A stretch of 38,007 nucleotides of DNA from JBBUX01 sp037445775 (GTDB taxonomy: Bacteria; Actinomycetota; Coriobacteriia; Anaerosomatales; PHET01), in NCBI GenBank assembly GCA_037445775.1, contig JBBIJX010000013.1, positions 1 through 38,007 on the forward strand, written 5' to 3'. A model generated the notes under the pieces. The model had not been told where the DNA came from. It made no database searches and saw nothing but the letters and a program-made list of their open reading frames with translations. Positions 1-7,978 of this stretch are shown here, piece after piece. Position numbers and translations under genes: made by a program. Each line of letters starts with the position of its first letter. Within the stretch, counting starts at the first letter, position 1.

Positions 1-855
1 CACTGCCGTGATGACCGGCACCGAATCGCGGTGGGCGCCGCCGGTGGGCTCGGGGATCACCTCGTCGGCGATTCCGAGCTCCACGAGCTCACCCGCGGTC
101 AACTTGAGGCACGCGGCCGCGGTGCTAGCCTGCGCCGGGTCCTTGTACAGTATGTTCGAGCACATCTCCGGGCTGATCACGGAGTAGTACGCGTTCTCTA
201 GCATGATGAGCCGGTCGCCGAAGCCAATGGCGAGCGCGCCACCGCTTCCGCCTTCGCCGATGCCCACGCAGATCACCGGGACGCGCAAACCGGACAGCAG
301 CGACAGGGACTCCGCGATTGCGAGCGCTTGTCCGCGCTCCTCGGCCTCGATGCCTGGAAAGGCGCCGGCCGTATCGAGGAACGTGACGAGCGGCAGACCG
401 AACTTGTCGGCCAAACGCATCACCCGCATCGCCTTCCGGTATCCCTCCGGGTGCGGGGAGCCGAAGTTGCGCCGGATGTTCGACTTCGTGTCGACACCCT
501 TGCGATGGCCCAACACCGCTACTCGACGTCCACCAGCGAGCGTTCCGAAGCCAGCGAAGATCGCCTCGTCGTCCCCGAACGTCCGGTCGCCGTGGACCTC
601 GACGACGTCGTCGAAGAGCGCGCCGACGTAATGTTCGGTCTTCGGCCGGTCGGGATGGCGCGCGATCTGAACGCGGGCCCACGGATCCAGGTGCTCATAC
701 GTAGCGGCACGAAGGCGCACCAGCTCGAGGGCGAGCGCCTCGATCTCGGCGGTGAGCTCGGGGTTCTCCGCCGTGTCAAGACGACGCAGCTCATCGAGCT
801 TGTCCTCGAGTGCGAACAGCGGGCGCTCGAACTCCATCACGTGCCGTCTCGTCAT
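1..855 (-). CDS. accA: Acetyl-CoA carboxylase carboxyltransferase subunit alpha (3' end cut by window)
   Basis: AccA pairs with AccD to form the carboxyltransferase that moves the carboxyl group from biotin to acetyl-CoA, giving malonyl-CoA for fatty acid synthesis in the cytoplasm. The visible 285 codons include the family blocks GHRKGVDTKSNI, NFGSPHPEGYRKA, LDTAGAFPGIEAEERGQ, IGEGGSGGALAIG and the SPEMCSNILYKD region. The family is usually about 315-320 residues, so only a short C-terminal tail lies beyond base 1. The start ATG (855-853) overlaps the accD stop in an ATGA junction, so the two subunits are probably translationally coupled. A second in-frame ATG seven codons later is possible. 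Identification is firm; the biotin carboxylase and biotin carrier genes are not in the window. Confidence 0.95.
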   Translation of the reverse strand, partial: MTRRHVMEFERPLFALEDKLDELRRLDTAENPELTAEIEALALELVRLRAATYEHLDPWARVQIARHPDRPKTEHYVGALFDDVVEVHGDRTFGDDEAIFAGFGTLAGGRRVAVLGHRKGVDTKSNIRRNFGSPHPEGYRKAMRVMRLADKFGLPLVTFLDTAGAFPGIEAEERGQALAIAESLSLLSGLRVPVICVGIGEGGSGGALAIGFGDRLIMLENAYYSVISPEMCSNILYKDPAQASTAAACLKLTAGELVELGIADEVIPEPTGGAHRDSVPVITAV

Positions 856-1748
856 ACGCCCGCACCGCCTCCGGCCCGCGGCGTGAGGTAGGAGAGCATC
901 AGCGCCACGGTGTCCCGCAGCTCTGTCCGGGCGACGATACGGTCGATCATGCCGTGTTTGAGCATCGACTCGGACGTCTGGAAGCCCTTCGGGAGCTTCT
1001 GCCGGATCGTCTGCTCGACCAACCGCGGACCGGCGAACCCGATCATCGCGCCGGGTTCGGCGAAGATCACGTCGGCAAGCACCGCGAAACTCGCGGTGAC
1101 TCCTCCGTACGTCGGGTTGGTGAGGATCGAGAGGTACGGGAGTCCGGCGTCCGAATGGCGCCGGACTGCGGCACTCGTCTTAGCCATCTGCATGAGCGAC
1201 AGCATGCCCTCCTGCATGCGGGCGCCACCAGAAGCCGTGACCATGACTGCGGGCAGCCGCTCCTCGGTCGCGAGCTCGAAGGCACGGGTGACGCGCTCAC
1301 CGACGACCGACCCCATAGACGCGCCGATGAAGCGAAAGTCCATCACGCCGAGCACAACACCGGCCCCGGCTATGGTGGCCCGTCCGGTGAGGACCGCCTC
1401 GCTCGCGCCTGACTTCTCCCGGGCAGCCGAGAGTGACTCGGCATAGGACTTCACAGCCACGAAGCCGAGCGGGTCGCGCGGCGTGAGCGAGGCGTCGATC
1501 TCCGTGAACGTGCCGTCGTCGACGAGGGACGCGATGCGTTCCGTCGGCGTCATCGCGAAGTGGTGCCCGCAGCCGGAGCAGACGCGTACCTTCTCAGCGA
1601 GCTCTCGCTCGAGGAGCGCGCGTTTGCAGCCTGGGCACTGCACCCAGATACCGTCGGCGACCTCGCTGGGCCCCGGCCGTCCCTGACCCCCGCCCGTTCG
1701 CGTGTATCGTCTGCGCTCTCGCTGCGAGAACCAGTCAGTGACCGACAT
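852..1748 (-). CDS. accD: Acetyl-CoA carboxylase carboxyltransferase subunit beta
   Basis: The beta subunit of acetyl-CoA carboxylase carboxyltransferase, 298 residues, partner of the downstream AccA. An N-terminal zinc ribbon is visible, with cysteines at about residues 38, 41, 57 and 60 (WVQCPGC ... VCSGCGHHF). The crotonase-like carboxyltransferase core follows, with MDFRFIGASMGSVVGE, TASGGARMQEG, NPTYGGVTASFA and IGFAGPRLVEQT, which are diagnostic. The stop overlaps the accA start by 4 bases, and the gene begins 13 bases after the aldolase stop, so fba-accD-accA looks like one transcript. The Shine-Dalgarno sequence before the ATG is weak, which fits coupling to the upstream gene. Confidence 0.96.
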   Translation of the reverse strand: MSVTDWFSQRERRRYTRTGGGQGRPGPSEVADGIWVQCPGCKRALLERELAEKVRVCSGCGHHFAMTPTERIASLVDDGTFTEIDASLTPRDPLGFVAVKSYAESLSAAREKSGASEAVLTGRATIAGAGVVLGVMDFRFIGASMGSVVGERVTRAFELATEERLPAVMVTASGGARMQEGMLSLMQMAKTSAAVRRHSDAGLPYLSILTNPTYGGVTASFAVLADVIFAEPGAMIGFAGPRLVEQTIRQKLPKGFQTSESMLKHGMIDRIVARTELRDTVALMLSYLTPRAGGGAGV

Positions 1749-1761
1749 CTGTGCCCGCTCG

Positions 1762-2718
1762 CTAGAGCGCGAAGTCCTTCTCGCCGTTGAACACGGCCAG
1801 TGCGTCGGCGACGCTCCAGTCTGCGAGGGTGATCGCGCTGATCGCCTTCGTCAGACGAACCGCCTCATCAAGCGAGCGCTGGTGGATGTTTCGGCCCGTG
1901 GCGTTGCCGCGCGCGCCTCCCACGTGAATCTGGTCCCACAGCTGCTGGAGGAAGACCTCAGCTTCGACGGTCGAGCCGCCGGCGCAGACGAGCCCGGTGC
2001 GCCCGCTCGCGAGCGACGCCTCCTTGAGTTTCTCGGCAGACGACGCCGCATCGTCGCCCTTCGGCGGGTTGACCTTGACGAAATCCGCGCCCAGACACAG
2101 CGCCGTGCCGGCCGCGCCCGCGATCAGGTGCGCGTCCTTCTCGTCCTTGACGGCCTTGCCGCGCGGGTACATCCACAGCACGACAACGAGACCCAGCTGA
2201 TGCGCGTCGGCGATCAGCTGGCCCGCCTCTGCCATCATCTGGGACTCGTACTCGCTGCCCAGATAGATCGTGTAGCCGATCCCGACCACGTTCACGCCGT
2301 TGTTGATGAGGTCGACGACCGTCTCGATGCCGTAGAGCTGCGGCGAGTATGGGTCATCCTGATGCTTCGCGGGGTCCTGCGACGTCTTCACGAGGTGCGT
2401 CTTGCTGTTGATCTTCACGAGGTAGTTGATGTCGGGGTAGTCGTTCGCATACGCCGCGACGAGCCCGCGCTGACCGGCGAGCACGCCGCACACGCCCTGC
2501 GCGCCGATGCGGAACAGGTGCTCGGGCTCGTTGTCGGACGGGTCGATACCCTCGCCGTAGAAGTCGTCGTTGAGGTGCTCTATCTTCTGGTCGCAGGCGA
2601 ACAACATCAGCCGCCCGGTGCCGCGCGTGGCCTTCACGTAGTTGTCCACGTAGGTATCTCGGAAGTCACTAGGCACGTCGGCGGGTACGCGAACCTGGTC
2701 ACGGGTGATGCTCGGCAT
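1762..2718 (-). CDS. Archaeal-type class I fructose-bisphosphate aldolase (DhnA/DeoC-LacD family)
   Basis: A TIM-barrel class I aldolase of the archaeal type, expected to cleave or form fructose-1,6-bisphosphate through a lysine Schiff base. In the 318-residue product the Schiff-base lysine is probably K215 in FVKVNPPK. Other active-site positions of the family are recognisable: D43 in ACDQKIEH, and W182 and Y184 in LWMYPRG. The phosphate-binding glycine stretch CAGGSTVEAEVF lies near the C-terminus. I chose the ATG at 2718 because GGGAGGAC lies just upstream; a GTG six codons earlier overlaps that ribosome site and is less likely. The gene is first in a probable operon with accD and accA, tying glycolysis or gluconeogenesis to fatty-acid precursor supply. 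The precise sugar substrate is inferred from the family. Confidence 0.88.
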   Translation of the reverse strand: MPSITRDQVRVPADVPSDFRDTYVDNYVKATRGTGRLMLFACDQKIEHLNDDFYGEGIDPSDNEPEHLFRIGAQGVCGVLAGQRGLVAAYANDYPDINYLVKINSKTHLVKTSQDPAKHQDDPYSPQLYGIETVVDLINNGVNVVGIGYTIYLGSEYESQMMAEAGQLIADAHQLGLVVVLWMYPRGKAVKDEKDAHLIAGAAGTALCLGADFVKVNPPKGDDAASSAEKLKEASLASGRTGLVCAGGSTVEAEVFLQQLWDQIHVGGARGNATGRNIHQRSLDEAVRLTKAISAITLADWSVADALAVFNGEKDFAL

Positions 2719-2753
2719 CTTCGGGTCCTCCCTCACGGATCGGCTTGATCGCA

Positions 2754-2778
2754 GCGGCCGTCAGAACCCCCCGGCCGC
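2754..2778. repeat. 7-bp inverted repeat in the fba 5' leader
   Basis: GCGGCCG at 2754-2760 is mirrored by CGGCCGC at 2772-2778 with an 11-base spacer, about 36 bases upstream of the aldolase start. It could fold as a leader hairpin or be a protein-binding site. No function is shown; the GC-rich background makes chance occurrence possible. Confidence 0.3.
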
Positions 2779-2874
2779 CATCAGCATCGGGCGTCTAGGG
2801 TATGTCATCGTGAGGCTCTGCGCCACCACGACCGCAACGGCCACATGAGGTGGTGATACCCAGTTCGAGCCCCG

Positions 2875-4482
2875 CTAGCCCCCGTACCTGTTCGTGACCG
2901 GCATCCTCCGGTCGCGCCCGAACGCCTTCGGTGTCGTCTTGACTCCGAGAGGCCCTTGGCGGCGCTTGTACTCGGCCCGGTCCGTCATGCGGATCACCTC
3001 ATCGACGAGCGTGCGTTCGTACCCGTCTGCGACGATCTCTTCAGCGCTCAGGTCAAGCTCGACGTAGCGAGCGAGTATCGCGTCAAGCACATCGTAGGGC
3101 GGCAGTGAGTCCTGATCGGTCTGGCCGGGCCGCAGCTCGGCCGAAGGGGCCTTGCCGATGATGGACGCGGGGATGATTGGTTCGGACGAGCTGGCATTGC
3201 GCCACAGAGCCAGTTCGTACACCCGGGTCTTGAAGACGTCCTTGAGCGGGGCGAATCCGCCTACCATGTCACCGTAGAGCGTGGAGTAGCCCACTGAAAG
3301 CTCACTCTTGTTGCCGGTCGCAAGAACGAGCCAGCCGAACTTGTTCGACAGCGCCATCAACAGCGCCCCGCGCACGCGGGCCTGAAGGTTCTCCTCAGTG
3401 ACGTCGGCGGCGTGACCGGCGAACGACACCTCAAGGCTTGCGAGCATCCCGGAGAAGGCAGGCTCGATCCCGATCTCGCGCGCCTCGATTCCGAGTGCTT
3501 CGGCGAGCGCCCGCGAGTCGTCGACGCTGCCCGCGGACGAGTAGCGGCTGGGCATGATGACCCCGTGCACGCGCTCGGGCCCGAGCGCGTCGGCGGCAAG
3601 CGTCGCCGTGAGCGCGGAGTCGATGCCGCCGGAGAGCCCGATGACCACATCGGTGAAGCCGTTCTTCGAGACATAGTCGCGCAGACCGAGCGTGATGGCG
3701 CGATAGACCTCCTCGGGACCGGTGACCACAGGCGCCAAGTCCGCTGACGCGCCAAGCTTCGCACCGGCCGAGACGTCGGCGACGAGCAGATCCTCGTTGA
3801 AGGCGGCGCCGCGCGCCACGATGCGGCCTTCGGGGCTGATCACGCACGAACGCCCGTCGAAGACGAGCTCGTCCTGGCCGCCAACGAGGTTGCAGTAGAC
3901 GACCCACAGTCCGTTCGCACGCGCCCGCTCGGCAAGCATCGCCTCGCGCTCGGCGCCCTTGCCCGCATGGAACGGCGACGCCGAGATGTTCAGCAGCACC
4001 GTCGCACCCGCAGCGGCGGCCTCGGACACCGGCTCGGGCACCCATACGTCCTCGCAGACGGTCACGGCCATGAGAACGCCGCCCAGTTCGGTATAGCCCT
4101 GCTCAGCACCGGGCGTGAAGTAGCGTCGCTCGTCGAAGACACCGTAGTTCGGCAGACGGCGCTTGTGATGGATCTGCAGCACCCGGTTGTTCCCCAGGAG
4201 GGCGGCGGCGTTGAAGAGCTCGTCGCCGACGCGGTCGACGAAGCCCACAAGCACGGCGTTGCCGCACGCGGCAGCGAGTTCCTCTAGGGCGTCTCGGTTC
4301 TCGTCGACGAAATGGTCCTTGAGCAGGAGATCCTCGGGCGGGTAGCCGGTGAGCGCGAGTTCAGGTAGCAGCGTGATGCCCGCACCGAGTGCCTGTGCCT
4401 CTGCTACCGCCGTCCTGCAGCGCCCCAAGTTGCCCCGGATGTCACCGACGGTCGTGTCTATCTGTGCTACGGCGACACGCAT
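2875..4482 (-). CDS. nadE: Glutamine-dependent NAD+ synthetase
   Basis: Catalyses the last step of NAD synthesis, amidating deamido-NAD with ammonia taken from glutamine, using ATP. The 535-residue protein has two domains. The N-terminal nitrilase-type glutaminase carries the Glu-Lys-Cys triad at about E41 (LLPELALTGYPPEDLLL), K107 (IHHKRRLPNYG) and C143 (VTVCEDVW). The C-terminal synthetase, from about residue 260, carries the ATP pyrophosphatase loop SGGIDS at 284-289, followed by LATGNKSELSVGYSTLYGD and GFAPLKDVFKTRVYELA. Length matches the shorter bacterial two-domain NadE. The ATG at 4482 is preceded by GGGAG. It appears to be a single-gene unit, 156 bases upstream of the fba start on the same strand and divergent from the plus-strand hydrolase gene. 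Confidence 0.96.
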   Translation of the reverse strand: MRVAVAQIDTTVGDIRGNLGRCRTAVAEAQALGAGITLLPELALTGYPPEDLLLKDHFVDENRDALEELAAACGNAVLVGFVDRVGDELFNAAALLGNNRVLQIHHKRRLPNYGVFDERRYFTPGAEQGYTELGGVLMAVTVCEDVWVPEPVSEAAAAGATVLLNISASPFHAGKGAEREAMLAERARANGLWVVYCNLVGGQDELVFDGRSCVISPEGRIVARGAAFNEDLLVADVSAGAKLGASADLAPVVTGPEEVYRAITLGLRDYVSKNGFTDVVIGLSGGIDSALTATLAADALGPERVHGVIMPSRYSSAGSVDDSRALAEALGIEAREIGIEPAFSGMLASLEVSFAGHAADVTEENLQARVRGALLMALSNKFGWLVLATGNKSELSVGYSTLYGDMVGGFAPLKDVFKTRVYELALWRNASSSEPIIPASIIGKAPSAELRPGQTDQDSLPPYDVLDAILARYVELDLSAEEIVADGYERTLVDEVIRMTDRAEYKRRQGPLGVKTTPKAFGRDRRMPVTNRYGG

Positions 4483-4733
4483 CGCGCTCCCGCGGACGAA
4501 GCTGACATCTGTGCCGAGTCTAACCGAACAAGGTCGCGGGGTTCATGAACACCCTCTGACCAGCGTCTTTGCGGGGATTGGCACCATCTTCGCTCGTACC
4601 GGACCCGGCGTCGCCTGTTCGAACCTCACACACGCGGTGGTCGACAGGACAGGGGACGCGCCCTCGAGGCACCGGCTGGAGCCGCATCCAGTACGGCCTT
4701 CGGGTGGCATTGTTGCCGGTGAAGGGACACCGT

Positions 4734-5360
4734 GTGAAGGTACGAATCGGGTTTCCGCACGCCGTTGCGTTGATACGCGCCGGCATCGCGGTCGCCGTCG
4801 TCGCGACCGCGCTCTCCTCGGCCCCCGCTCACGCGGGCGCCATCACCCGGGAGAAGATCCTCGAGCGCTCGAAGTCGTGGATCGCGCGCAAGATCCCCTA
4901 CAGCCAGCACAGTTACTACCGTGGCTACCGGCGTGACTGCTCCGGCTTCGTGTCGATGTCGTGGGCTCTCGGCCGCTCGTACACATCGCGCACGATCGTG
5001 TCGCGAGCGACGAGGATCCCCATCTCCCGACTCCAGCCGGGCGACGCCGTGCGGGTGCCCGGCCACGTCTCTATCTTCGGCGGCTGGAAGAACAAGCGCG
5101 CGCGCACGTACTACGCGCTCGAGCAGACCACGTGGGGCAGCCACGCGAGGCGGCGCGTCCGCACGGTACGCGGCAACGCCATCGGACTGCGGCGCAAGGG
5201 CATCACGCAGGCCGCGTCGAGAGCCGCCGCCGCGGGATCGAATGGCTCACTCGAACGTGTCGCGGTCACTGAGATCCGCGCCGCCTCGAATCGCCGCACC
5301 AAGAATCTCGACGAACTCGGCGAGTTCAGCAGCATCGCCTTGGCGCTTGACGAGCGCTGA
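4734..5360 (+). CDS. Secreted NlpC/P60- or CHAP-like cysteine hydrolase
   Basis: A small exported protein of 208 residues. Residues 1-34 form a signal peptide (basic start, hydrophobic AGIAVAVVATAL core, probable cleavage after APAHA). The mature part has a papain-like NlpC/P60 signature: RDCSGFVSMSWALG with catalytic Cys about 69, and a His about 111 in GDAVRVPGHVSIFGG. This suggests a peptidoglycan peptidase or amidase, but the exact bond is unknown. I chose the GTG at 4734 because AAGGGA lies 6 bases upstream and the signal peptide then starts properly; a GTG at 4719 is possible. It is one of only a few plus-strand genes here. The last 114 bases overlap the trpA 3' end on the opposite strand, and the Arg/Ala-rich tail after about residue 155 may not belong to the catalytic fold. 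Confidence 0.78.
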   Translation: MKVRIGFPHAVALIRAGIAVAVVATALSSAPAHAGAITREKILERSKSWIARKIPYSQHSYYRGYRRDCSGFVSMSWALGRSYTSRTIVSRATRIPISRLQPGDAVRVPGHVSIFGGWKNKRARTYYALEQTTWGSHARRRVRTVRGNAIGLRRKGITQAASRAAAAGSNGSLERVAVTEIRAASNRRTKNLDELGEFSSIALALDER

Positions 5361-6071
5361 TCCAACAACGACCCCGTCGGCGATGCGAGCCACGGCCGCG
5401 GCCTGCTCCGGCGTGGAGACGCCGAACCCAACAGCGACCGGCAACGACGTCGCGCCCCTCACGCGGCGGACCGTCTCGGCGAGCGCTTCCGGCAGCTCGG
5501 CACGTTCGCCGGTGATGCCAGTGGTCGACACGCAGTAGACGAAGCCCCTCGACGCCATGCCCACGCGTGCGAGGCGCTCGGGCGTCGACGTCGGCGCGGC
5601 CAGAAAGACCGTGTCAAGGCGATCACCAGAGACCGAGAGCCATGGGCCGGCCATGTCAGGCGGCAGGTCGGGGATGATGACTCCCTCGATACCCGCGGCG
5701 GCGATATCGGCCGCCGCGCGCGCCAGCCCCGCGCGCATGAGGGGGTTGAGGTAGCACATGAGCGCGACCGGCGGGCCGCCTTCGCCCACGCGCGCCCGGA
5801 ACTCGGCGGCGATCTCGAGCGTCTCGCCGAGGCCGAACGTGCCGCCGGCCGCATCTCGTGCCACGGTCGCCGCGTCCACGATCACCGGACCGTCGGCGAG
5901 CTGATCGGCATAGGGCGCCCCGAGTTCGATGAGGTCGGCGCCCGCGCGCGTGACGGCCTCGAGCGCGTCGAGCGAGCGCTCGCGGTCGGGATAGCCCGCC
6001 ATGAGGTAGGTCACGAGCGCTGGGCTACCCGCGCGAAACGCACGTCCGAGCCTAGCGGCGTCAGAGCTCAA
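5247..6071 (-). CDS. trpA: Tryptophan synthase alpha subunit
   Basis: Splits indole-3-glycerol phosphate into indole and glyceraldehyde-3-phosphate and passes indole to TrpB. The start is uncertain: TTG at 6071 has GAGG six bases upstream and puts the catalytic residues exactly at E49 and D60, as in the well-studied enteric enzyme. GTG at 6083 and TTG at 6089 are alternatives, all inside the trpB 3' end. The family blocks are ELGAPYADQLADGPVI, IPDLPPDM, STTGITGE and VAVGFGVSTPEQA. The usual FSDPLAD loop reads YADQLAD here, so the loop proline (position 57) is glutamine while both catalytic acids remain. It is the last gene of the trp operon, and its tail overlaps the plus-strand hydrolase gene. 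Confidence 0.95.
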   Translation of the reverse strand: MSSDAARLGRAFRAGSPALVTYLMAGYPDRERSLDALEAVTRAGADLIELGAPYADQLADGPVIVDAATVARDAAGGTFGLGETLEIAAEFRARVGEGGPPVALMCYLNPLMRAGLARAAADIAAAGIEGVIIPDLPPDMAGPWLSVSGDRLDTVFLAAPTSTPERLARVGMASRGFVYCVSTTGITGERAELPEALAETVRRVRGATSLPVAVGFGVSTPEQAAAVARIADGVVVGSALVKRQGDAAELAEFVEILGAAIRGGADLSDRDTFE

Positions 6072-7293
6072 GACCAGCCTCACGCACAAGGTCGATGTCC
6101 TTGTCGCCGCGGCCCGATAGCGTCACGACGACAGTGGCATCCTGGCCCAATTCCTCGGCGAGCCGGGGGAGCAGCGCTAGCGCGTGGCTGCTCTCGATCG
6201 CCGGAATGATGCCCTCGGTCCGGCAGAGCAGCTCGAAGGCGGCGAGCGCTTCTTCGTCGGTTACAGCTTCGTAGCGTACGAACCCCTCATCCTTGAAGTA
6301 AGCGTGCTCCGGTCCGACACCAGGGTAGTCGAGACCCGCCGAGATCGAGTACGCCTCGAGCGGGTTTCCCGCCTCGTCCTGGAGCAGGTAGCTGTAGAAG
6401 CCGTGCATCACGCCGGGCGAGCCCTTAGTCATGCTGGCTCCGGTCTTGTCCGTGTCTAGGCCTAAGCCGGCGGCCTCGGCCCCGATGAGCGCGGGAGCGC
6501 CCAAGACACCGCGCCCAACGACGAACGGGTAGAACGTGCCCACCGCGTTGCTGCCGCCACCCACGCAGGCGAACACCGCGTCGATCTTCGTGACCCCGCG
6601 AGCACTGAGCTGATCGATGATCTCGAGCCCGATCACGCTCTGGAAGTCACGCACGATAAGCGGATAGGGATGCGGGCCGACGGCGGAGCCAAGCACGTAG
6701 AAGGTGTCCTCGACGCGCTCGACCCAGTGGCGCAACGCGGCGGTGACAGCATCCGCGAGCGTACCGGCGCCCTTGTTGACGGGCACGACCTCGGCGCCCA
6801 GCAGCTTCATCCGGTAGACGTTGAGCGCCTGACGCCGGATGTCCTCGACACCCATGAACACCGCACACTCAAGACCCATGAGCGCAGCCGCGGTGGCGGT
6901 CGCGACGCCGTGCTGGCCCGCGCCTGTCTCGGCGATGACCCTCTTCTTGCCCATGCGAGTCGCGAGCAGACACTGACCGATCGTGTTGTTGATCTTGTGC
7001 GCCCCGGTGTGGCACAGATCCTCGCGCTTCAGGTAGACGGTGCGGAGCCCCACAGTCTTCGCGAGTCGCGTCGCGGAGTACAGCGGGGTGAACCGGCCCA
7101 CGTAGTTGACGTTCAGGTCGTCGATGCGCGCCTGGAACTCCGGATCTTTCGAGGCCTCGTCGTACGCCTGCGCGAGCTCGGCGAGCGCCGGCATCACCGT
7201 CTCGGGGACGAACTGGCCACCGTACGGGCCGAAGAAACCGTTCTCGTCGGGTCCGGAGTAGACCTCATCAGCACGCGGGAAGAGTTCGCTCAT
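6061..7293 (-). CDS. trpB: Tryptophan synthase beta subunit, TrpB1 type
   Basis: Joins indole and L-serine to give L-tryptophan using pyridoxal phosphate. The 410-residue protein begins with the typical YSGPDENGFFGPYGGQFVPE and carries the PLP lysine at about K100 in HTGAHKINN, the catalytic glutamate in ETGAGQHGVA, and the phosphate loop CVGGGSNAVG. This is the standard TrpB1 class, able to form the alpha2beta2 channelling complex with the adjacent TrpA. Its ATG overlaps the trpF stop (ATGA), and its 3' end overlaps the start of trpA. A second, divergent beta gene lies two genes upstream in the same operon. Confidence 0.97.
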   Translation of the reverse strand: MSELFPRADEVYSGPDENGFFGPYGGQFVPETVMPALAELAQAYDEASKDPEFQARIDDLNVNYVGRFTPLYSATRLAKTVGLRTVYLKREDLCHTGAHKINNTIGQCLLATRMGKKRVIAETGAGQHGVATATAAALMGLECAVFMGVEDIRRQALNVYRMKLLGAEVVPVNKGAGTLADAVTAALRHWVERVEDTFYVLGSAVGPHPYPLIVRDFQSVIGLEIIDQLSARGVTKIDAVFACVGGGSNAVGTFYPFVVGRGVLGAPALIGAEAAGLGLDTDKTGASMTKGSPGVMHGFYSYLLQDEAGNPLEAYSISAGLDYPGVGPEHAYFKDEGFVRYEAVTDEEALAAFELLCRTEGIIPAIESSHALALLPRLAEELGQDATVVVTLSGRGDKDIDLVREAGLEL

Positions 7294-7931
7294 CGTCCGT
7301 AGACCTCCTCATCAACGCTGCGGACGGCCGCACAGAACGCGTCCATCAGAGCGCGGTCCTTGACACCTGGCGACGTCTCCACACCGGATGATACATCGAC
7401 ACCGAATGGGCGCAGGATGCGGATGGCGTCCGCGACGCGCGCCGGAGTGAGCCCCCCGGCGACAACAATGGGAGCCCAGCCAGGGAGCTCGCCAATCGAT
7501 CGCCATTCGAAGGATTGCGAGGTGCCGCCTGCTCGTTGCGGGTCGTACGTGTCGAGCAGCAGGCTGGCGGCGTGCCCCTGGTAGGGCTCAGCGTGTCCGA
7601 AATCGAATTCCGTGCCAACCGCGAGCACCTTGACGACCGGACGCGGCGCCAGCGAACACGCCTCGGGAGACTCCGCCCCAGAGAACTGCAGGGACGTCAG
7701 ACCGCAGCGGGCAACTGCCTCACAGACGAAGCCCAGATCCGCATCGACGAACACACCGACACGCCCGACCGGCGGCGGCACCAGCTCACAGAGCGCCGCC
7801 GCCTCATCGATCGTCAGCCGGCGCGGCGACGGAGCGAAGATGAAACCGCACGCATCAGCACCGGCGTCGACGGCCGCAAGCACGTCCTCGGCCCTTGCCA
7901 ACCCGCAGATCTTGACGCGCGTGCGCCTCAC
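7290..7931 (-). CDS. trpF: Phosphoribosylanthranilate isomerase
   Basis: Converts phosphoribosylanthranilate to the carboxyphenylamino-deoxyribulose phosphate intermediate, the third step of tryptophan synthesis. The 213-residue TIM barrel has the catalytic cysteine in the N-terminal VKICGL block and the catalytic aspartate in LLLDTYDP, followed by GGTSQSFEW, VVAGGLTPARV and VDVSSGVETSPGVKD, all diagnostic of TrpF. It begins with GTG at 7931 and ends in an ATGA overlap with trpB. Having a separate trpF and trpC is ordinary outside enterics. Confidence 0.96.
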   Translation of the reverse strand: MRRTRVKICGLARAEDVLAAVDAGADACGFIFAPSPRRLTIDEAAALCELVPPPVGRVGVFVDADLGFVCEAVARCGLTSLQFSGAESPEACSLAPRPVVKVLAVGTEFDFGHAEPYQGHAASLLLDTYDPQRAGGTSQSFEWRSIGELPGWAPIVVAGGLTPARVADAIRILRPFGVDVSSGVETSPGVKDRALMDAFCAAVRSVDEEVYGR

Positions 7932-7978
7932 GCCGCACCCGAGCGAAGCGCCGTTCCGGCTCGTCTCACCTGACCTCC

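Noticed and set aside
1702..2748. 348-codon plus-strand frame opposite the aldolase
   Set aside because: Its sequence mirrors the aldolase codons and shows no recognisable domain; the aldolase active-site motifs settle the strand.
4617..4625. GTTCGAACC resembling a tRNA T-loop
   Set aside because: The flanking bases do not form a T-stem on either strand, and no acceptor stem or anticodon arm could be fitted.
4483..4733. Possible c-di-AMP (ydaO) riboswitch before the NlpC/P60-like gene
   Set aside because: Such switches often precede wall hydrolases in actinobacteria, but the conserved GGGGGAACC and GGGUGAAUC-type blocks were not found. I see only short hairpins in this stretch.
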